NCBI RefSeq assembly: GCF_000373565.1
Contig: NZ_KB891797.1
Span: 716,487 to 780,486, forward strand
Direction of reading: 5' to 3'
DNA from: Streptomyces sp. HmicA12
GTDB lineage: Bacteria; Actinomycetota; Actinomycetes; Streptomycetales; Streptomycetaceae
Length of the DNA: 64,000 bases
A program made the position numbers and the translations under genes. Within the stretch, counting starts at the first letter, position 1, and every line of letters begins with the position of its first letter. This document shows positions 7,916 to 18,035 of this stretch, piece by piece. The notes below the pieces were generated by a model, which saw nothing but the letters and a program-made list of their open reading frames with translations, did not search any database and was not told the DNA's origin.

Positions 7916-9048
7916 TGGCCGACGAGCACTACAGGTGGCTGGACCGCGACGCGGCGGAGCGTCTGCTGCGCGGGGAGCCGCTGGAGGCCGTCTCCGACGA
8001 CGCCGCGCGCCAGGCACTGGAACTCGTCGCGGCGCTCGACGCGCTCACCGCGCTTTCCGCCGGACCCGAGGGTGAACTGCCGGGCGAGGACGTCGCGTTG
8101 AAGGCGTTCCGCGAGGCCAGGGCCGTCTCCGCGGTGGACGGCGCCGTGACCTCCATCGGCGCGACCGGCAGCACCGGCCGCTCCGGACGCCACCGCGTGG
8201 GCCCGCCCGCGGAACCGGACCGCCGCGGGCCGCGCTGGGGCCGCCCCGTGCGCTTCGGACTCGCCGCCGCCGTCGCCGCGTGCATGGTCGGCGGGGTCGC
8301 CGCCGCCGGGTCCGGGGTGCTCCCCTCGCCGTTCGGCGGCCGGGACGATCCGGCGCCCGCCTCCTCCGTGTCCGCCGTCGCCAGCCCCGACCGGCCGCTC
8401 GCCCCACCGTCGCCGAGCACCACGGCGGGCGGCGACGAGGCGCTGCCCGACGGCTCGGCGAGCCCCGACGACGGCACCGGCTCCACCACCCCCGACCGGA
8501 GCGGCTCCGCGGGGAACAAGGGCTCCCCGTCCGCGCCCGACTCCAAGGCGACCGGGAACGACCGGGGATCCGTACTGCTGCGCCGCGAGATCGCCGAGGC
8601 CTGCGCCAAGTACCGGGGCGGCCGCCTGTCCGCCGACGAGAAGCAGCGACTGCGGGACTCGGTGGAGGCGTCGGGGCGCAGCGCCTCCGACATCGCCCGC
8701 TTCTGCGACCGCGTCCTCGGCCGCTCGGACGGCTCCGACGGCCCCCGGGAATTCGGCGACTCCGACGGCTCCGGAGACTTCGGCGACGGCGACGGCCGCG
8801 GCGGCACTCAGGACGGCGACAGCGACGGGGACAGTGACGGGGACGGCCGGACCGGCGGCGCGAGCGGCAACGACACCAACGGGTTCGGCAACGGGAACGG
8901 CGACACCGTCGGCTTCCACACCCGCACGCCCGGCGTCTCCCCGAGCCGGACCTACAGCGCGTCCCCCGAGCTGCCGACCGCCGGGCCGTCGCCCTCCGCC
9001 ACTGCCTCCGCCTCCGCCTCGCCTTCCGCCCCGACCTCTGCCTACTGA
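7915..9048 (+). CDS. Single-span membrane protein, probable anti-sigma partner of copy 2 ECF factor
   Basis: The ATG at 7915 shares one base with the sigma stop and has AGAAGGA about 6 bases upstream; a GTG at 7912 is possible. The N-terminus (MADEHYRWLDRDAAERLLRG) and following helices are cytosolic. A membrane span follows at about 104-125 (FGLAAAVAACMVGGVAAAG), then a long Ser/Pro/Asp-rich extracytoplasmic region. A conserved-looking motif at about 222-265 (EACAKYRGGRLSADEKQRL ... DIARFCDRVLG) has a Cys pair. The tail has Asp/Gly-rich repeats (about 270-320) resembling a disordered or calcium-binding stretch. The anti-sigma role is inferred from context. Confidence 0.62.
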   Translation: MADEHYRWLDRDAAERLLRGEPLEAVSDDAARQALELVAALDALTALSAGPEGELPGEDVALKAFREARAVSAVDGAVTSIGATGSTGRSGRHRVGPPAEPDRRGPRWGRPVRFGLAAAVAACMVGGVAAAGSGVLPSPFGGRDDPAPASSVSAVASPDRPLAPPSPSTTAGGDEALPDGSASPDDGTGSTTPDRSGSAGNKGSPSAPDSKATGNDRGSVLLRREIAEACAKYRGGRLSADEKQRLRDSVEASGRSASDIARFCDRVLGRSDGSDGPREFGDSDGSGDFGDGDGRGGTQDGDSDGDSDGDGRTGGASGNDTNGFGNGNGDTVGFHTRTPGVSPSRTYSASPELPTAGPSPSATASASASPSAPTSAY

Positions 9049-9219
9049 TCGTCGATCAGTGGCCTGAACTGCGAAAACACCGCTGTCGGAAGGCGCGTAG
9101 AAGAATCTACGGAACGGGTGTGACGTTTTTGGAGCATGAGGCGCAGTACTGAGTGAGCCGACTGGTCATCGGCCGTGCACGAGCCGGGGTTCCCCCCGTA
9201 CCTTCGGTTCAGTGCCACC

Positions 9220-9258
9220 GGCGTGGGTGGGACACGTTCCCCCGGTCCCACCCACGCC
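9220..9258. terminator. Bidirectional hairpin terminator
   Basis: A perfect 14-bp stem (arms 9220-9233 and 9245-9258, 11-base loop) lies between the convergent sigma/membrane-protein operon and the L,D-transpeptidase gene. TAAAAC follows on the plus side; there is no strong U-run, as is usual in Streptomyces. A smaller 7-bp hairpin (9044-9060) overlaps the upstream stop codon. Confidence 0.7.
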
Positions 9259-9286
9259 CCTAAAACACTCCGGTAAGCACTCCGGG

Positions 9287-10138
9287 TCACCAGTAGATGA
9301 CGACCTTGTCGCCGTTGCGCACCTGGCCGAAGAGGCTCGCGATCTTCCCCTCGTCCTTCACGTTCACGCAGCCGTGCGAGGCACCGGCGTAACCGCGGGC
9401 CGCGAAGTCCGACGAGTAGTGCACCGCCTGGCCACCGCTGAAGAACATCGCGTACGGCATGGGCGTGTGGTAGATCGTCGAGACGTGGTGGCGGGACTTG
9501 AAGTAGACCTGGAAGACGCCCTCACGGGTGGGCGTGTACTGCGATCCGAACCGCACGTCCGTCGTCATCAGCCGCTTGCCGTCCACCATCCACGACAGGG
9601 TGCGGCTCGTCTTGCTGATGCACAGCACCCTCCCCTGCATGCAGCGCGGATCGGGCTTCGCCGGGGGCTGCCCACCGGACGCGTACAGCTCGTCCCGGTT
9701 CGGCTCGTGCGTCATCTTCAGCAGCCGCTGCCAGGTCACGGTGTCGGTCCTCCCGGTGCGCGGCAGCCCGCGCTTGCCCTGGAACCCCTTGACCGCCTCG
9801 GTGGTCGATTCCCCGTACGTGCCCGTCGGCCCGTCGAAGAGCCAGGCCACCTGACGCAGCCGCGCCTGCAGCTCCCGCACCTCCTCGCCCCGGTCGCCCG
9901 ACGCCCACAACGTCTTCGGCGGCGCGGCCGTCGCCGACGCGGAAGGGGCGGTGGAATCGGCGGGAGCAGAGGGCTCGGCGGACCCGGAGGGCTTCGCGTC
10001 GTCCGGTGCGCCGGCGCTCGACGCGGGTGCCGACGGCGGCCGCGCCGAACCTCCCTCGACCGCCTGCGCCGTACAGCCACAGGCCAGCGCGAGCACCCCG
10101 AATGCCGCTACCGATCTCCTCATGACAGCTGTCCGCAT
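9287..10138 (-). CDS. L,D-transpeptidase with peptidoglycan-binding domain, exported
   Basis: This enzyme should form 3-3 or related cross-links in peptidoglycan, or anchor proteins to it. The ATG at 10138 has GGGGGAC upstream and gives an export signal ([20 protein letters not shown]). The Cys after LALA could be lipidated, although the lipobox is non-canonical. A Ser/Ala/Pro linker is followed by a PG_binding_1 domain (about 100-160: [20 protein letters not shown]) and the YkuD catalytic domain, ending with the motif H...SHGCVNV (catalytic Cys in SHGC). The 283-aa length is normal. It is transcribed divergently from the acyl-CoA mutase. Confidence 0.92.
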   Translation of the reverse strand: MRTAVMRRSVAAFGVLALACGCTAQAVEGGSARPPSAPASSAGAPDDAKPSGSAEPSAPADSTAPSASATAAPPKTLWASGDRGEEVRELQARLRQVAWLFDGPTGTYGESTTEAVKGFQGKRGLPRTGRTDTVTWQRLLKMTHEPNRDELYASGGQPPAKPDPRCMQGRVLCISKTSRTLSWMVDGKRLMTTDVRFGSQYTPTREGVFQVYFKSRHHVSTIYHTPMPYAMFFSGGQAVHYSSDFAARGYAGASHGCVNVKDEGKIASLFGQVRNGDKVVIYW

Positions 10139-10337
10139 GATGTCCCCCGTCCCTCGTGTCGTACCCCTTCTCTCTACTGATGCTTCCCGCGCCCGAAACG
10201 TTGCGAACTGCCGCAGCTCAGCGGGTAGGTCTGTGAGCAAGGTCCCAGCGTGGGCCCCTCCACTCACCGAACGGCCGCCGCTACAGTCCGTCGCGAGGGT
10301 CGATGACTACTGGCAAGTAATCGCTGGAGGCACAACC

Positions 10338-11927
<1,590 letters not shown>

Positions 11928-11966
11928 CCCGCTGACCTGCTCTTTCCGCCCTGTGGGGCCCCGGCG

Positions 11967-11996
11967 CGGAGTGTCGTACTCGTGTGCGACACTCCG
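11967..11996. promoter_or_regulatory. 10-bp inverted repeat immediately before leuE start
   Basis: CGGAGTGTCG and CGACACTCCG are perfect inverted copies separated by 10 bases, ending 3 bases before the ATG at 12000. It could be an operator, an RNA hairpin that masks translation initiation, or a terminator for the preceding mutase gene. The position against the start codon favours control of leuE. There is no T-run. Confidence 0.45.
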
Positions 11997-11999
11997 GTC

Positions 12000-12656
12000 A
12001 TGCTGGGTGTCATCGATCTTCCGACCTATCTCGCGGGTCTCGTCCTCATCATCCTTCTCCCGGGGCCGAACTCGCTGTACGTACTCTCCGTCGCCGCCCG
12101 CCGCGGCATACGCACCGGCTACAAGGCCGCAGCCGGTGTGTGGTGCGGCGACACCGTCCTGATGACCCTGTCCGCCGCCGGTGTCGCCTCCCTCCTCCAG
12201 GCCAACGCGGTGATCTTCGGGATCGTGAAGTACGCGGGCGCCGGATATCTCACCTGGCTCGCGATCGGCATGATGCGCGCCGCCTGGTCGATGTGGCGCA
12301 CCCGGCGCGAGCGGCTCGCCGCCGAGCCCACCGGGGACGCGGCCGTCGAGGCCCAGGAGCGGCCGTTCCGCCGCGCCTTCGTGATCAGCCTCCTCAACCC
12401 CAAGGCGATCCTGTTCTTCATCGCCTTCTTCGTCCAGTTCGTCGACCCGTCCTACGCGTATCCCGCCCTTTCCTTCGTGGTCCTCGGCGCCTTCGCGCAG
12501 CTCGCGAGCGTGCTGTACCTGTCGGCCCTGATCTTCAGCGGCACGAAGCTGGCGGCCGCCTTCCGCCGCCGCAAGCGGCTGTCGGCCGGGGCGACCTCGG
12601 CGGCCGGCGTGCTGTTCCTCGGCTTCGCGGTGAAGCTGTCGCTGGCCAGCGTGTGA
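12000..12656 (+). CDS. leuE: LysE/RhtB-family amino acid exporter, LeuE-like
   Basis: This 218-aa inner-membrane protein has about six predicted spans and the family signature LPGPNSLYVLSVAARRG near the N-terminus. It also has SLLNPKAILFFIAFFVQF in the middle, typical of LysE/RhtB exporters. The closest subgroup from motif memory is leucine exporter LeuE. The ATG at 12000 aligns with the family N-terminus (MLGVIDLPTYLAG); a GTG at 11982 would add six residues. No ribosome site is obvious because the upstream bases form an inverted repeat. Substrate assignment is by family only. Confidence 0.85.
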   Translation: MLGVIDLPTYLAGLVLIILLPGPNSLYVLSVAARRGIRTGYKAAAGVWCGDTVLMTLSAAGVASLLQANAVIFGIVKYAGAGYLTWLAIGMMRAAWSMWRTRRERLAAEPTGDAAVEAQERPFRRAFVISLLNPKAILFFIAFFVQFVDPSYAYPALSFVVLGAFAQLASVLYLSALIFSGTKLAAAFRRRKRLSAGATSAAGVLFLGFAVKLSLASV

Positions 12657-12750
12657 GGCTTCGGCGGGGCGGTACCGATCGGGTGACTCCGGGCGGAGCC
12701 GCTGCGGCGGTGGTTACGCTCTTGGAGAGTGCTCCCTGAAGGAGGATGCC

Positions 12751-13332
12751 GTGGCTGTTCTGCAACACGAGCTGACGTTGGGCGGGGCCGCCGAGATGCT
12801 CTCCCGTGCACTGCCGCCCGGGCACCGCGTGGAGATTCTCCAGGGGAGGCTCACTGTGACACCGCCGCCGGACGGCTCGCATGCGTTGTCGTTGACGAAA
12901 CTGGGCCGCAGGTTCGACCGCGCCGGTATCGAGGACACGGACGCGGAATTCGTCCAGGGCATCGGCCTCTGGCTCCCCGCCCTGCCCGAGGACTACGCGA
13001 TTCCTGACTTCTCCGTCGTCGACGAGGACTTCCGTGACGCCCGGGTCCAGAAGAACTGTTACGCGGCCAACGTCTTCCGCCTGGTCCTGGAAGTAACGTC
13101 GTCGAACTGGGCCGACGACCTCGGCCCCAAGGTCGAGTGCTACGCCGAAGCCGGTGTGCCCGTCTACATCGTCGTCGACCGCAAGCACGGTGAGGTGCTC
13201 CTGTACCAGGAACCGGTGGACGGGCGGTATCCCGCACCGGAGCGTTACAAGCGCGGCCAGACCGTGATCGTGCCCGAGTCGGTCGGGGTCACCCCGGAGC
13301 TGTCCGTCGACACCCTCCTCGACGGCGACTGA
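12751..13332 (+). CDS. Uma2-family (DUF820) restriction-endonuclease-fold protein
   Basis: This 193-aa protein has the PD-(D/E)XK-fold Uma2 pattern. HRVEILQGRLTVTPPPDGSHA is the N-terminal strand, IPDFSVVDEDF contains the metal-binding Asp, LVLEVTSSN has Glu of the E-x-K-like core, and KVECYAEAGVPVYIVVD is the typical Uma2 end motif. AAGGAGG lies upstream of the GTG. Uma2 genes are numerous in Streptomyces and cyanobacteria, and their nuclease role is mostly untested. A second, divergent copy is at 48527. It stands alone between leuE and the monooxygenase. Confidence 0.85.
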   Translation: MAVLQHELTLGGAAEMLSRALPPGHRVEILQGRLTVTPPPDGSHALSLTKLGRRFDRAGIEDTDAEFVQGIGLWLPALPEDYAIPDFSVVDEDFRDARVQKNCYAANVFRLVLEVTSSNWADDLGPKVECYAEAGVPVYIVVDRKHGEVLLYQEPVDGRYPAPERYKRGQTVIVPESVGVTPELSVDTLLDGD

Positions 13333-13334
13333 CC

Positions 13335-14801
13335 TCAGGCCCCGACGACACCGGCCCGCGCCAGGTACTTCTCCACGCCCTCCGCCGTGTCCCCGGCCCA
13401 CCCCACGTATCCGTCCGGCCGCACCAGGAAGACACCGGTGCCGTACGCCTCGTACGCGGGCACCGTGACCGTACGTATCGCCGTCTCGTCGAGCGACAGC
13501 AGCCCGGTGCCGGGTGAGGCCACCGCCCCCACCGTCAGCAGCGTCCAGTGCGGGCCCCGGAACGCGTCGAAGAGCCGGATCCCGCCCGGGTGGCCGTCCG
13601 GTGCCCGGTCGCCCGCGCGCAGGGCGTCCTCCGCCAGGTCCGTGCGGGTCTCCCCGGTCAGCGCCGACTCCCGGTAGCCGATGCCCAGTTGACGCAGCTC
13701 GCCGCCGCGCTTGACCGGGGTCTCGGAGCGGTGGATGCGGGTGCTGATGCCGAGGATGCCCGCCGCGACCGGCATCCGCTCCTCCTCGTACGTGTCCAGC
13801 AGCGATTCAGGGGCCCCGGCGAGCACCGCGGCCAGCTTCCACGCCAGGTTGTACGCGTCCTGCACGCTCGTGTTCAGGCCCTGTCCGCCCGCCGGGGAGT
13901 GGATGTGCGCCGCGTCGCCCGCGAGGAGGACCCGGCCGTCGCGGAAGCGGTCCGCCATCGCCGCCCGTGCCCGGAAGTCCGAGGCCCAGAGCACCTCGGC
14001 GACGTGCTCCTCGCGCAGGACGGTGCGGGCGGCGAGCAGCTCGGCCACGCCCGCCGGTGAGGTGTCGGGGGTCGCCGACTCGTCCGCGTACTGCGCGGCC
14101 AGCTGGAAGACCCGGCCGGTGTCCGAGGGCAGGGGGCAGAAGGCCACCATCCCCTCCTCGGCCTTCGGCCACACGTGCCAGTGCGTGTCGGGGAGCGGCG
14201 CGTCGTCCGTGATCCGGACGTCCGCGACCAGCATCGGCTTCGGGTCGACGGTCTCGCCGGTCATCCCGATGCCGAGTTCCCTGCGGACCGTGGACCGGCC
14301 GCCGTCCGCCGCCACCAGGTACCGCGCGCGGACCGTCGAGCCGTCCTCGAACGTGGCCGTCACCCCGGCCGCGTCCTGCGCCAGGCCGGTCAGCCCGGCG
14401 CCGAAGCGGACCTCGCCGCCGAGCTCCCGCAGGCGCGCGTACAGCACCTCCTGCGTGCGGGCCTGCGGTATCAACCACCCATTGGCGAACGGCACTTGCT
14501 CCGTCGGCTCGGCGCGCTCCATCATGTCCCACTCCGCGCCCGGCTCGTCGCCCTCCCACACGCGCATCGTCGGGTACTCGGTGCCCGCCGCGTGGATCGC
14601 GTCCAGCACCCCGAGGTCGTACAGGACCTCCTGGGTGCGCGGCTGGAGGCCCTTGCCCCGCGAGCCGGGGAAGAGCCCCTCCGCCCGCTCCACCAGCAGA
14701 GCCGGCACGCCGCGCCGCGCCAGGTCCGCCGCCAGCACCAGGCCGGTCGGGCCCGCGCCCACGATCAGCACCTCGGTATCGGTATCAGTAGCCATGACCA
14801 T
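13335..14801 (-). CDS. FAD-dependent aromatic monooxygenase (PheA/TfdB, RdmE-like)
   Basis: This 488-aa flavoprotein hydroxylase carries the Rossmann dinucleotide motif near the N-terminus (VLIVGAGPTGLVLAADLARRG) and the second FAD motif GRVLLAGDAAHIHSPAGGQG with LNTSVQDAYNLAWKLA. The C-terminal thioredoxin-like domain (about 400-488) is present. Substrates in this family are phenols, polyketides or antibiotics such as rifamycin or tetracycline. ATGs at 14801 and 14795 are both possible. A TetR regulator is transcribed divergently with two shared palindromes between them, so the enzyme is probably induced by its aromatic ligand. Confidence 0.9.
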   Translation of the reverse strand: MVMATDTDTEVLIVGAGPTGLVLAADLARRGVPALLVERAEGLFPGSRGKGLQPRTQEVLYDLGVLDAIHAAGTEYPTMRVWEGDEPGAEWDMMERAEPTEQVPFANGWLIPQARTQEVLYARLRELGGEVRFGAGLTGLAQDAAGVTATFEDGSTVRARYLVAADGGRSTVRRELGIGMTGETVDPKPMLVADVRITDDAPLPDTHWHVWPKAEEGMVAFCPLPSDTGRVFQLAAQYADESATPDTSPAGVAELLAARTVLREEHVAEVLWASDFRARAAMADRFRDGRVLLAGDAAHIHSPAGGQGLNTSVQDAYNLAWKLAAVLAGAPESLLDTYEEERMPVAAGILGISTRIHRSETPVKRGGELRQLGIGYRESALTGETRTDLAEDALRAGDRAPDGHPGGIRLFDAFRGPHWTLLTVGAVASPGTGLLSLDETAIRTVTVPAYEAYGTGVFLVRPDGYVGWAGDTAEGVEKYLARAGVVGA

Positions 14802-14814
14802 GATCCACCCGCTC

Positions 14815-14829
14815 CTTAACGTCGTTAAG
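14815..14829. promoter_or_regulatory. TetR-type operator 1
   Basis: CTTAACGTCGTTAAG is a perfect palindrome apart from its central base. It starts 14 bp before the monooxygenase ATG (minus strand) and lies in the divergent intergenic region next to a TetR gene. The arm sequence CTTAA..TTAAG recurs at 14850. Confidence 0.75.
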
Positions 14830-14849
14830 TTCGATGTCCCGAGCATGGC

Positions 14850-14864
14850 CTTAATGGCGTTAAG
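14850..14864. promoter_or_regulatory. TetR-type operator 2
   Basis: CTTAATGGCGTTAAG repeats the arms of operator 1 with two inner changes. The centres are 35 bp apart, about 3.3 helical turns. It ends 10 bp before the TetR GTG, so binding would also block the regulator's own transcription (autoregulation, inferred). Confidence 0.7.
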
Positions 14865-14873
14865 CTGTCAAGC

Positions 14874-15560
14874 GTGGCCGAGAAGAAGACCCCGAAAGAA
14901 GCGGCGAGCCCGAAGAAGCCGAAGCTCGACAAGGCGTCCGTCGCCGACACCGCCCTCGACCTGCTGAACGACGTAGGTCTGGAGGGTCTGACGCTGCGCG
15001 CCATCGCCAAGGAGCTGAACGTGCAGGCGCCCGCCCTGTACTGGCACTTCAAGAACAAGCAGGCGCTGCTCGACGAGATGGCGACCGTGATGTTCCGGCG
15101 GATGGCGCGGGAGGGCCGCGACATCGGGTACGAGCCCTCCGGCCCCTGGCAGGAGTGGCTGCTGCTCGGGAACCGGCAGCTGCGCGCCACGCTTCTGCGC
15201 TACCGCGACGGCGCGAAGGTCTTCAGCGGGTCACAGTTCACCGGGGCCGACCACGGCCCCGAGATGGAGGCGAACCTGCGCTTCCTCACCGACGCGGGCT
15301 TCACCCCCGACCAGGCGGCCTGGGCGAGCTCCACCACGTTCATGTACACGCTCGGCTTCGTCACCGAGGAGCAGGGTGTGCAGCCGCTGCCCGGCGAGCG
15401 GCGCCCCGGCTACGACGTCGCCGAGCGCGCCGAGCTGCTCTCCGACTACCCGCTCGCCGCAGCCGCGGGGGAGCGGCTCTTCGAGGGGTACGACGAGCGG
15501 TTCGAGGAGGGGCTGCGGCTGATCGTGGCGGGGATCGAGGCGCGGTACGGGGTGAGCTGA
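14874..15560 (+). CDS. TetR-family repressor with TetR class C-terminal domain
   Basis: The HTH lies at about residues 20-66 (VADTALDLLNDVGLEGLTLR, then NVQAPALYWHFKNKQALLDE). The C-terminal ligand domain resembles the tetracycline-repressor (TetR_C) group (FTGADHGPEMEANLRFL, DERFEEGLRLIVAGIEARYG). A Lys-rich N-terminal tail precedes the HTH. The GTG at 14874 has no ribosome site and lies 10 bp from an operator, so the mRNA may be leaderless. It is divergent from an aromatic flavin monooxygenase that it most likely represses. Confidence 0.9.
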   Translation: MAEKKTPKEAASPKKPKLDKASVADTALDLLNDVGLEGLTLRAIAKELNVQAPALYWHFKNKQALLDEMATVMFRRMAREGRDIGYEPSGPWQEWLLLGNRQLRATLLRYRDGAKVFSGSQFTGADHGPEMEANLRFLTDAGFTPDQAAWASSTTFMYTLGFVTEEQGVQPLPGERRPGYDVAERAELLSDYPLAAAAGERLFEGYDERFEEGLRLIVAGIEARYGVS

Positions 15561-15582
15561 CGCCGCGGCGGGCGGCCCCGGG

Positions 15583-16728
15583 TCAGCCCAGCGCCCTGCG
15601 CAGGCGCGGCGTCGCCCACCGCTCCACGTACCGGTGCATCAGCCACGCGAGGGTCAGCATCACGATCACCGTCGCGGCGAACGTCACCGACGACGGCAGG
15701 CCGAGGCGGCGGTGCAGGAAGCCGATCGACACCCAGCCCAGGTGTTCGTGGACCAGGTAGAAGGGGTACGTCAGCGCCCCCGCCACGGTGAGCCAGCGCC
15801 AGTTCGCCCATCGCAGGCGGCCCATGGCGATCGCGGCGACGGCGGCGAAGCCGAGCGTGACCACCAGGGCGATGCCGAGCGAGGAGCGGTTCGAGAAGGC
15901 GTGCGGGTTCGGCGCGTGCCAGAGCCCCGCGACCGCGTAGTGCTGGCCGATCGCCCAGCCGACCGCCACGATCCCCCAGGCCAGGACGTCGCGCCGGTCG
16001 CGGTGGACCAGGTAGAGGCCGATGCCGCCGATGAAGAACGGCGCGTACTCGGGCATCAGGAGGACCGTGAGGAACGGTTCGCCGGAGGCCTGCGTCAGCG
16101 CCGCCGCCAGGGTCCACACCGCGCAGAACAGCACGACGCGCCCCCGGGTCGCGCCCGGCAGGACCACGCACAGCGCGAACAGGGCGTAGAAGCGCAGCTC
16201 GGCCCACAGGGTCCAGCACACGCCCAACACCCGGTCGGCGCCCAGGGGTTGCTGGAGCATGGTGAGGTTCACCAGCGCGTCGCTGGGCGAGACCGCCTCG
16301 TAGACCACCACCGGCAGCGCGAAGACCGCCGTCACCAGCACGACCGCCACCCAGTACGCGGGGAAGAGCCGGGCAACCCGGGACGCGAAGAACGAGCGCA
16401 GCGGACGGCCCCAGCCGCTCATGCAGATCACGAAGCCGCTGATGACGAAGAAGATCTGCACACCCAGGCAGCCGTACGCGAACAGGCCGTGCGTGGAAGG
16501 GAATTGATCGCGCGGAGAGGTGCCCCATGCTGTGGCCACGTCACCGCCCCTGCCGCCGTAGTGGTACGCCGCGACCATCAGGGCGGCGCCCAGACGTAGC
16601 CCGTCCAGGGCGCGCAGCCGGCCGTCCCCGCGGGCCCGGCCGGGCTCTCGCGACGGCGGCAGTGACGGGGCGTCGAGCACCGCGGCGCTCGACGAGGGGC
16701 CCGGCGTGCTGACGGCCGTCTCGGTCAC
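15583..16728 (-). CDS. Membrane acyltransferase, OafA/acyltransferase_3 family
   Basis: This 381-aa protein with about ten membrane spans has the acyltransferase_3 N-terminal motif LRALDGLRLGAALMVAAYHY (catalytic His) and FFVISGFVICMS, followed by SFFASRVARLFPAYW. Such enzymes O-acylate surface polysaccharides or antibiotics. The GTG at 16728 has GGGAG about 8 bases upstream; a longer start at 16809 is less likely. It lies at the edge of the glycopolymer cluster and points the same way, so O-acetylation of that polymer is a reasonable guess. Another acyltransferase is immediately upstream. Confidence 0.85.
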   Translation of the reverse strand: MTETAVSTPGPSSSAAVLDAPSLPPSREPGRARGDGRLRALDGLRLGAALMVAAYHYGGRGGDVATAWGTSPRDQFPSTHGLFAYGCLGVQIFFVISGFVICMSGWGRPLRSFFASRVARLFPAYWVAVVLVTAVFALPVVVYEAVSPSDALVNLTMLQQPLGADRVLGVCWTLWAELRFYALFALCVVLPGATRGRVVLFCAVWTLAAALTQASGEPFLTVLLMPEYAPFFIGGIGLYLVHRDRRDVLAWGIVAVGWAIGQHYAVAGLWHAPNPHAFSNRSSLGIALVVTLGFAAVAAIAMGRLRWANWRWLTVAGALTYPFYLVHEHLGWVSIGFLHRRLGLPSSVTFAATVIVMLTLAWLMHRYVERWATPRLRRALG

Positions 16729-16880
16729 GGATGCCACTCCCTGCTGTGTCGTTGCGCCCCGCGGCGTCCGGGAGGCGCGGCTCACGGGCCACACTAGGCA
16801 GGCCCGCACCAGGAGTCGCGGCCCCGCAGGGCCGGTTCGCCGAGTGCTCGCGAGAACGTCATCCGCCGGTCACCCGGGGG

Positions 16881-17984
16881 TCAGCCGAAGTAGCGGCGCA
16901 GGTTCAGCCGGCCCCACAGCAGGCTGGCGGCGAACGACAGGACCATGACCGCGGCGAGCAGACCGACCAGGAGCAGTGCCGCCACCGGGCCGCTCAGGTC
17001 CGGCGACACCAGGGGCCGCACGAGCTCCTCGACGAACAGCACGTGCACCATGTACGCGCCGAGCGCGGCACCGGCCAGCTTCTGCAGCAGCGGCCGCCAC
17101 TTGTCGGGGACGCGGACCCTGCTGACCAGGAGCAGTACGGAGGCGGCCATGACGGCGACGAACAGGTGGGCGTTGGGGATCACGTAGTGGACCTGCGTGT
17201 TGTACCAGAGGCACGCCGCGATGGCGGCCGGAAGCAGCACGAGCAGCGTCTTGCGCCACCGGAAGGCGCCCGCCGGGAGGGCGAAGAGCATCGCTCCGCC
17301 GACCGCGTACACCACCGAGTAGGTGCTGAACCCCCAGGCCACGGTGGGCATTTCATGGCCGGTGGTCTCGGCGACGGTGCTCAGCACGCTCGGCAGGACG
17401 GCGATGCCGAGCAGCACCGCCCCGAGGCCCCACGGCCGCTGACCGGCCTTGATCAGCATCGCGAAGGCGAGGAGCACGATGATGGGGATGTAGGTGTACA
17501 TGAACCACAGGTGGTAGGCGGGCTCGACGGAACCGACGAGGGAGTCCACCGCCAGCTCGGTCATGGGCCGGTCGTTGCGGTCGCGCAGCCAGGCCCAGAG
17601 CAGGTACACCGCCGTCCACGCGAACAGCGGGACCGTGTTGCGCACGATCCGCTTCCACATGCGGGCGCTGTCCTTCGGGGGCGCGCCCACGAGCACGGCC
17701 CACCCGGCTATCGCGAAGTACATCGGGACCGCGAACGGGTTGATGGCCTCCGCGACGTGCCCCACCCAGTACGAACCGGACCCGTTGGCCGGGTCGTTGC
17801 CGGTCGAGCGGATGAACTGGGAGCCGACGTGCCCCAGCATGATGATGGCGGAGCACAGCAGCCGCATCAGGTCGATGTCGAAGCGGTGCTCGCGCTTCCC
17901 GGCCCCGATCCCGGCGGGCTCCGCCGTCCGCGGCGCGCCGGTGGTTCTCGTCTCGGGCAGGCTGATCGTCGTCTCGGGTTGCAC
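16881..17984 (-). CDS. Membrane acyltransferase (acyltransferase_3 / WecH-like)
   Basis: This 367-aa multi-span protein begins with a cytosolic tail and then DIDLMRLLCSAIIMLGHVGS, with the conserved His of the acyltransferase_3 family. Arg-rich KRIVRNTVPLFAWTAVYLLW and HLWFMYTYIPIIVLL follow, typical of WecH/YiaH-like O-acetyltransferases. GTG at 17984 has GAAAGG upstream. It sits 51 bp downstream of the polysialyltransferase-family gene at 18036 in the same direction, so it probably belongs to that transcription unit and decorates the polymer. The donor would be acetyl-CoA. Confidence 0.82.
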   Translation of the reverse strand: MQPETTISLPETRTTGAPRTAEPAGIGAGKREHRFDIDLMRLLCSAIIMLGHVGSQFIRSTGNDPANGSGSYWVGHVAEAINPFAVPMYFAIAGWAVLVGAPPKDSARMWKRIVRNTVPLFAWTAVYLLWAWLRDRNDRPMTELAVDSLVGSVEPAYHLWFMYTYIPIIVLLAFAMLIKAGQRPWGLGAVLLGIAVLPSVLSTVAETTGHEMPTVAWGFSTYSVVYAVGGAMLFALPAGAFRWRKTLLVLLPAAIAACLWYNTQVHYVIPNAHLFVAVMAASVLLLVSRVRVPDKWRPLLQKLAGAALGAYMVHVLFVEELVRPLVSPDLSGPVAALLLVGLLAAVMVLSFAASLLWGRLNLRRYFG

Positions 17985-18035
17985 GGCGCACCTTTCGAAG
18001 GGCGAGGAGGCGGGGATGAGGGGATGCGGGCGGTG

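Noticed and set aside
8740..8880. Asp/Gly repeat region in the second anti-sigma-like protein as a minisatellite
   Set aside because: The repeats are imperfect, in frame and within a normal coding sequence; they look like a low-complexity protein linker.
9951..10337. N-terminal extension of the acyl-CoA mutase
   Set aside because: It is antisense to the transpeptidase gene and its promoter. The ATG at 10338 has a good ribosome site and matches the family N-terminus.
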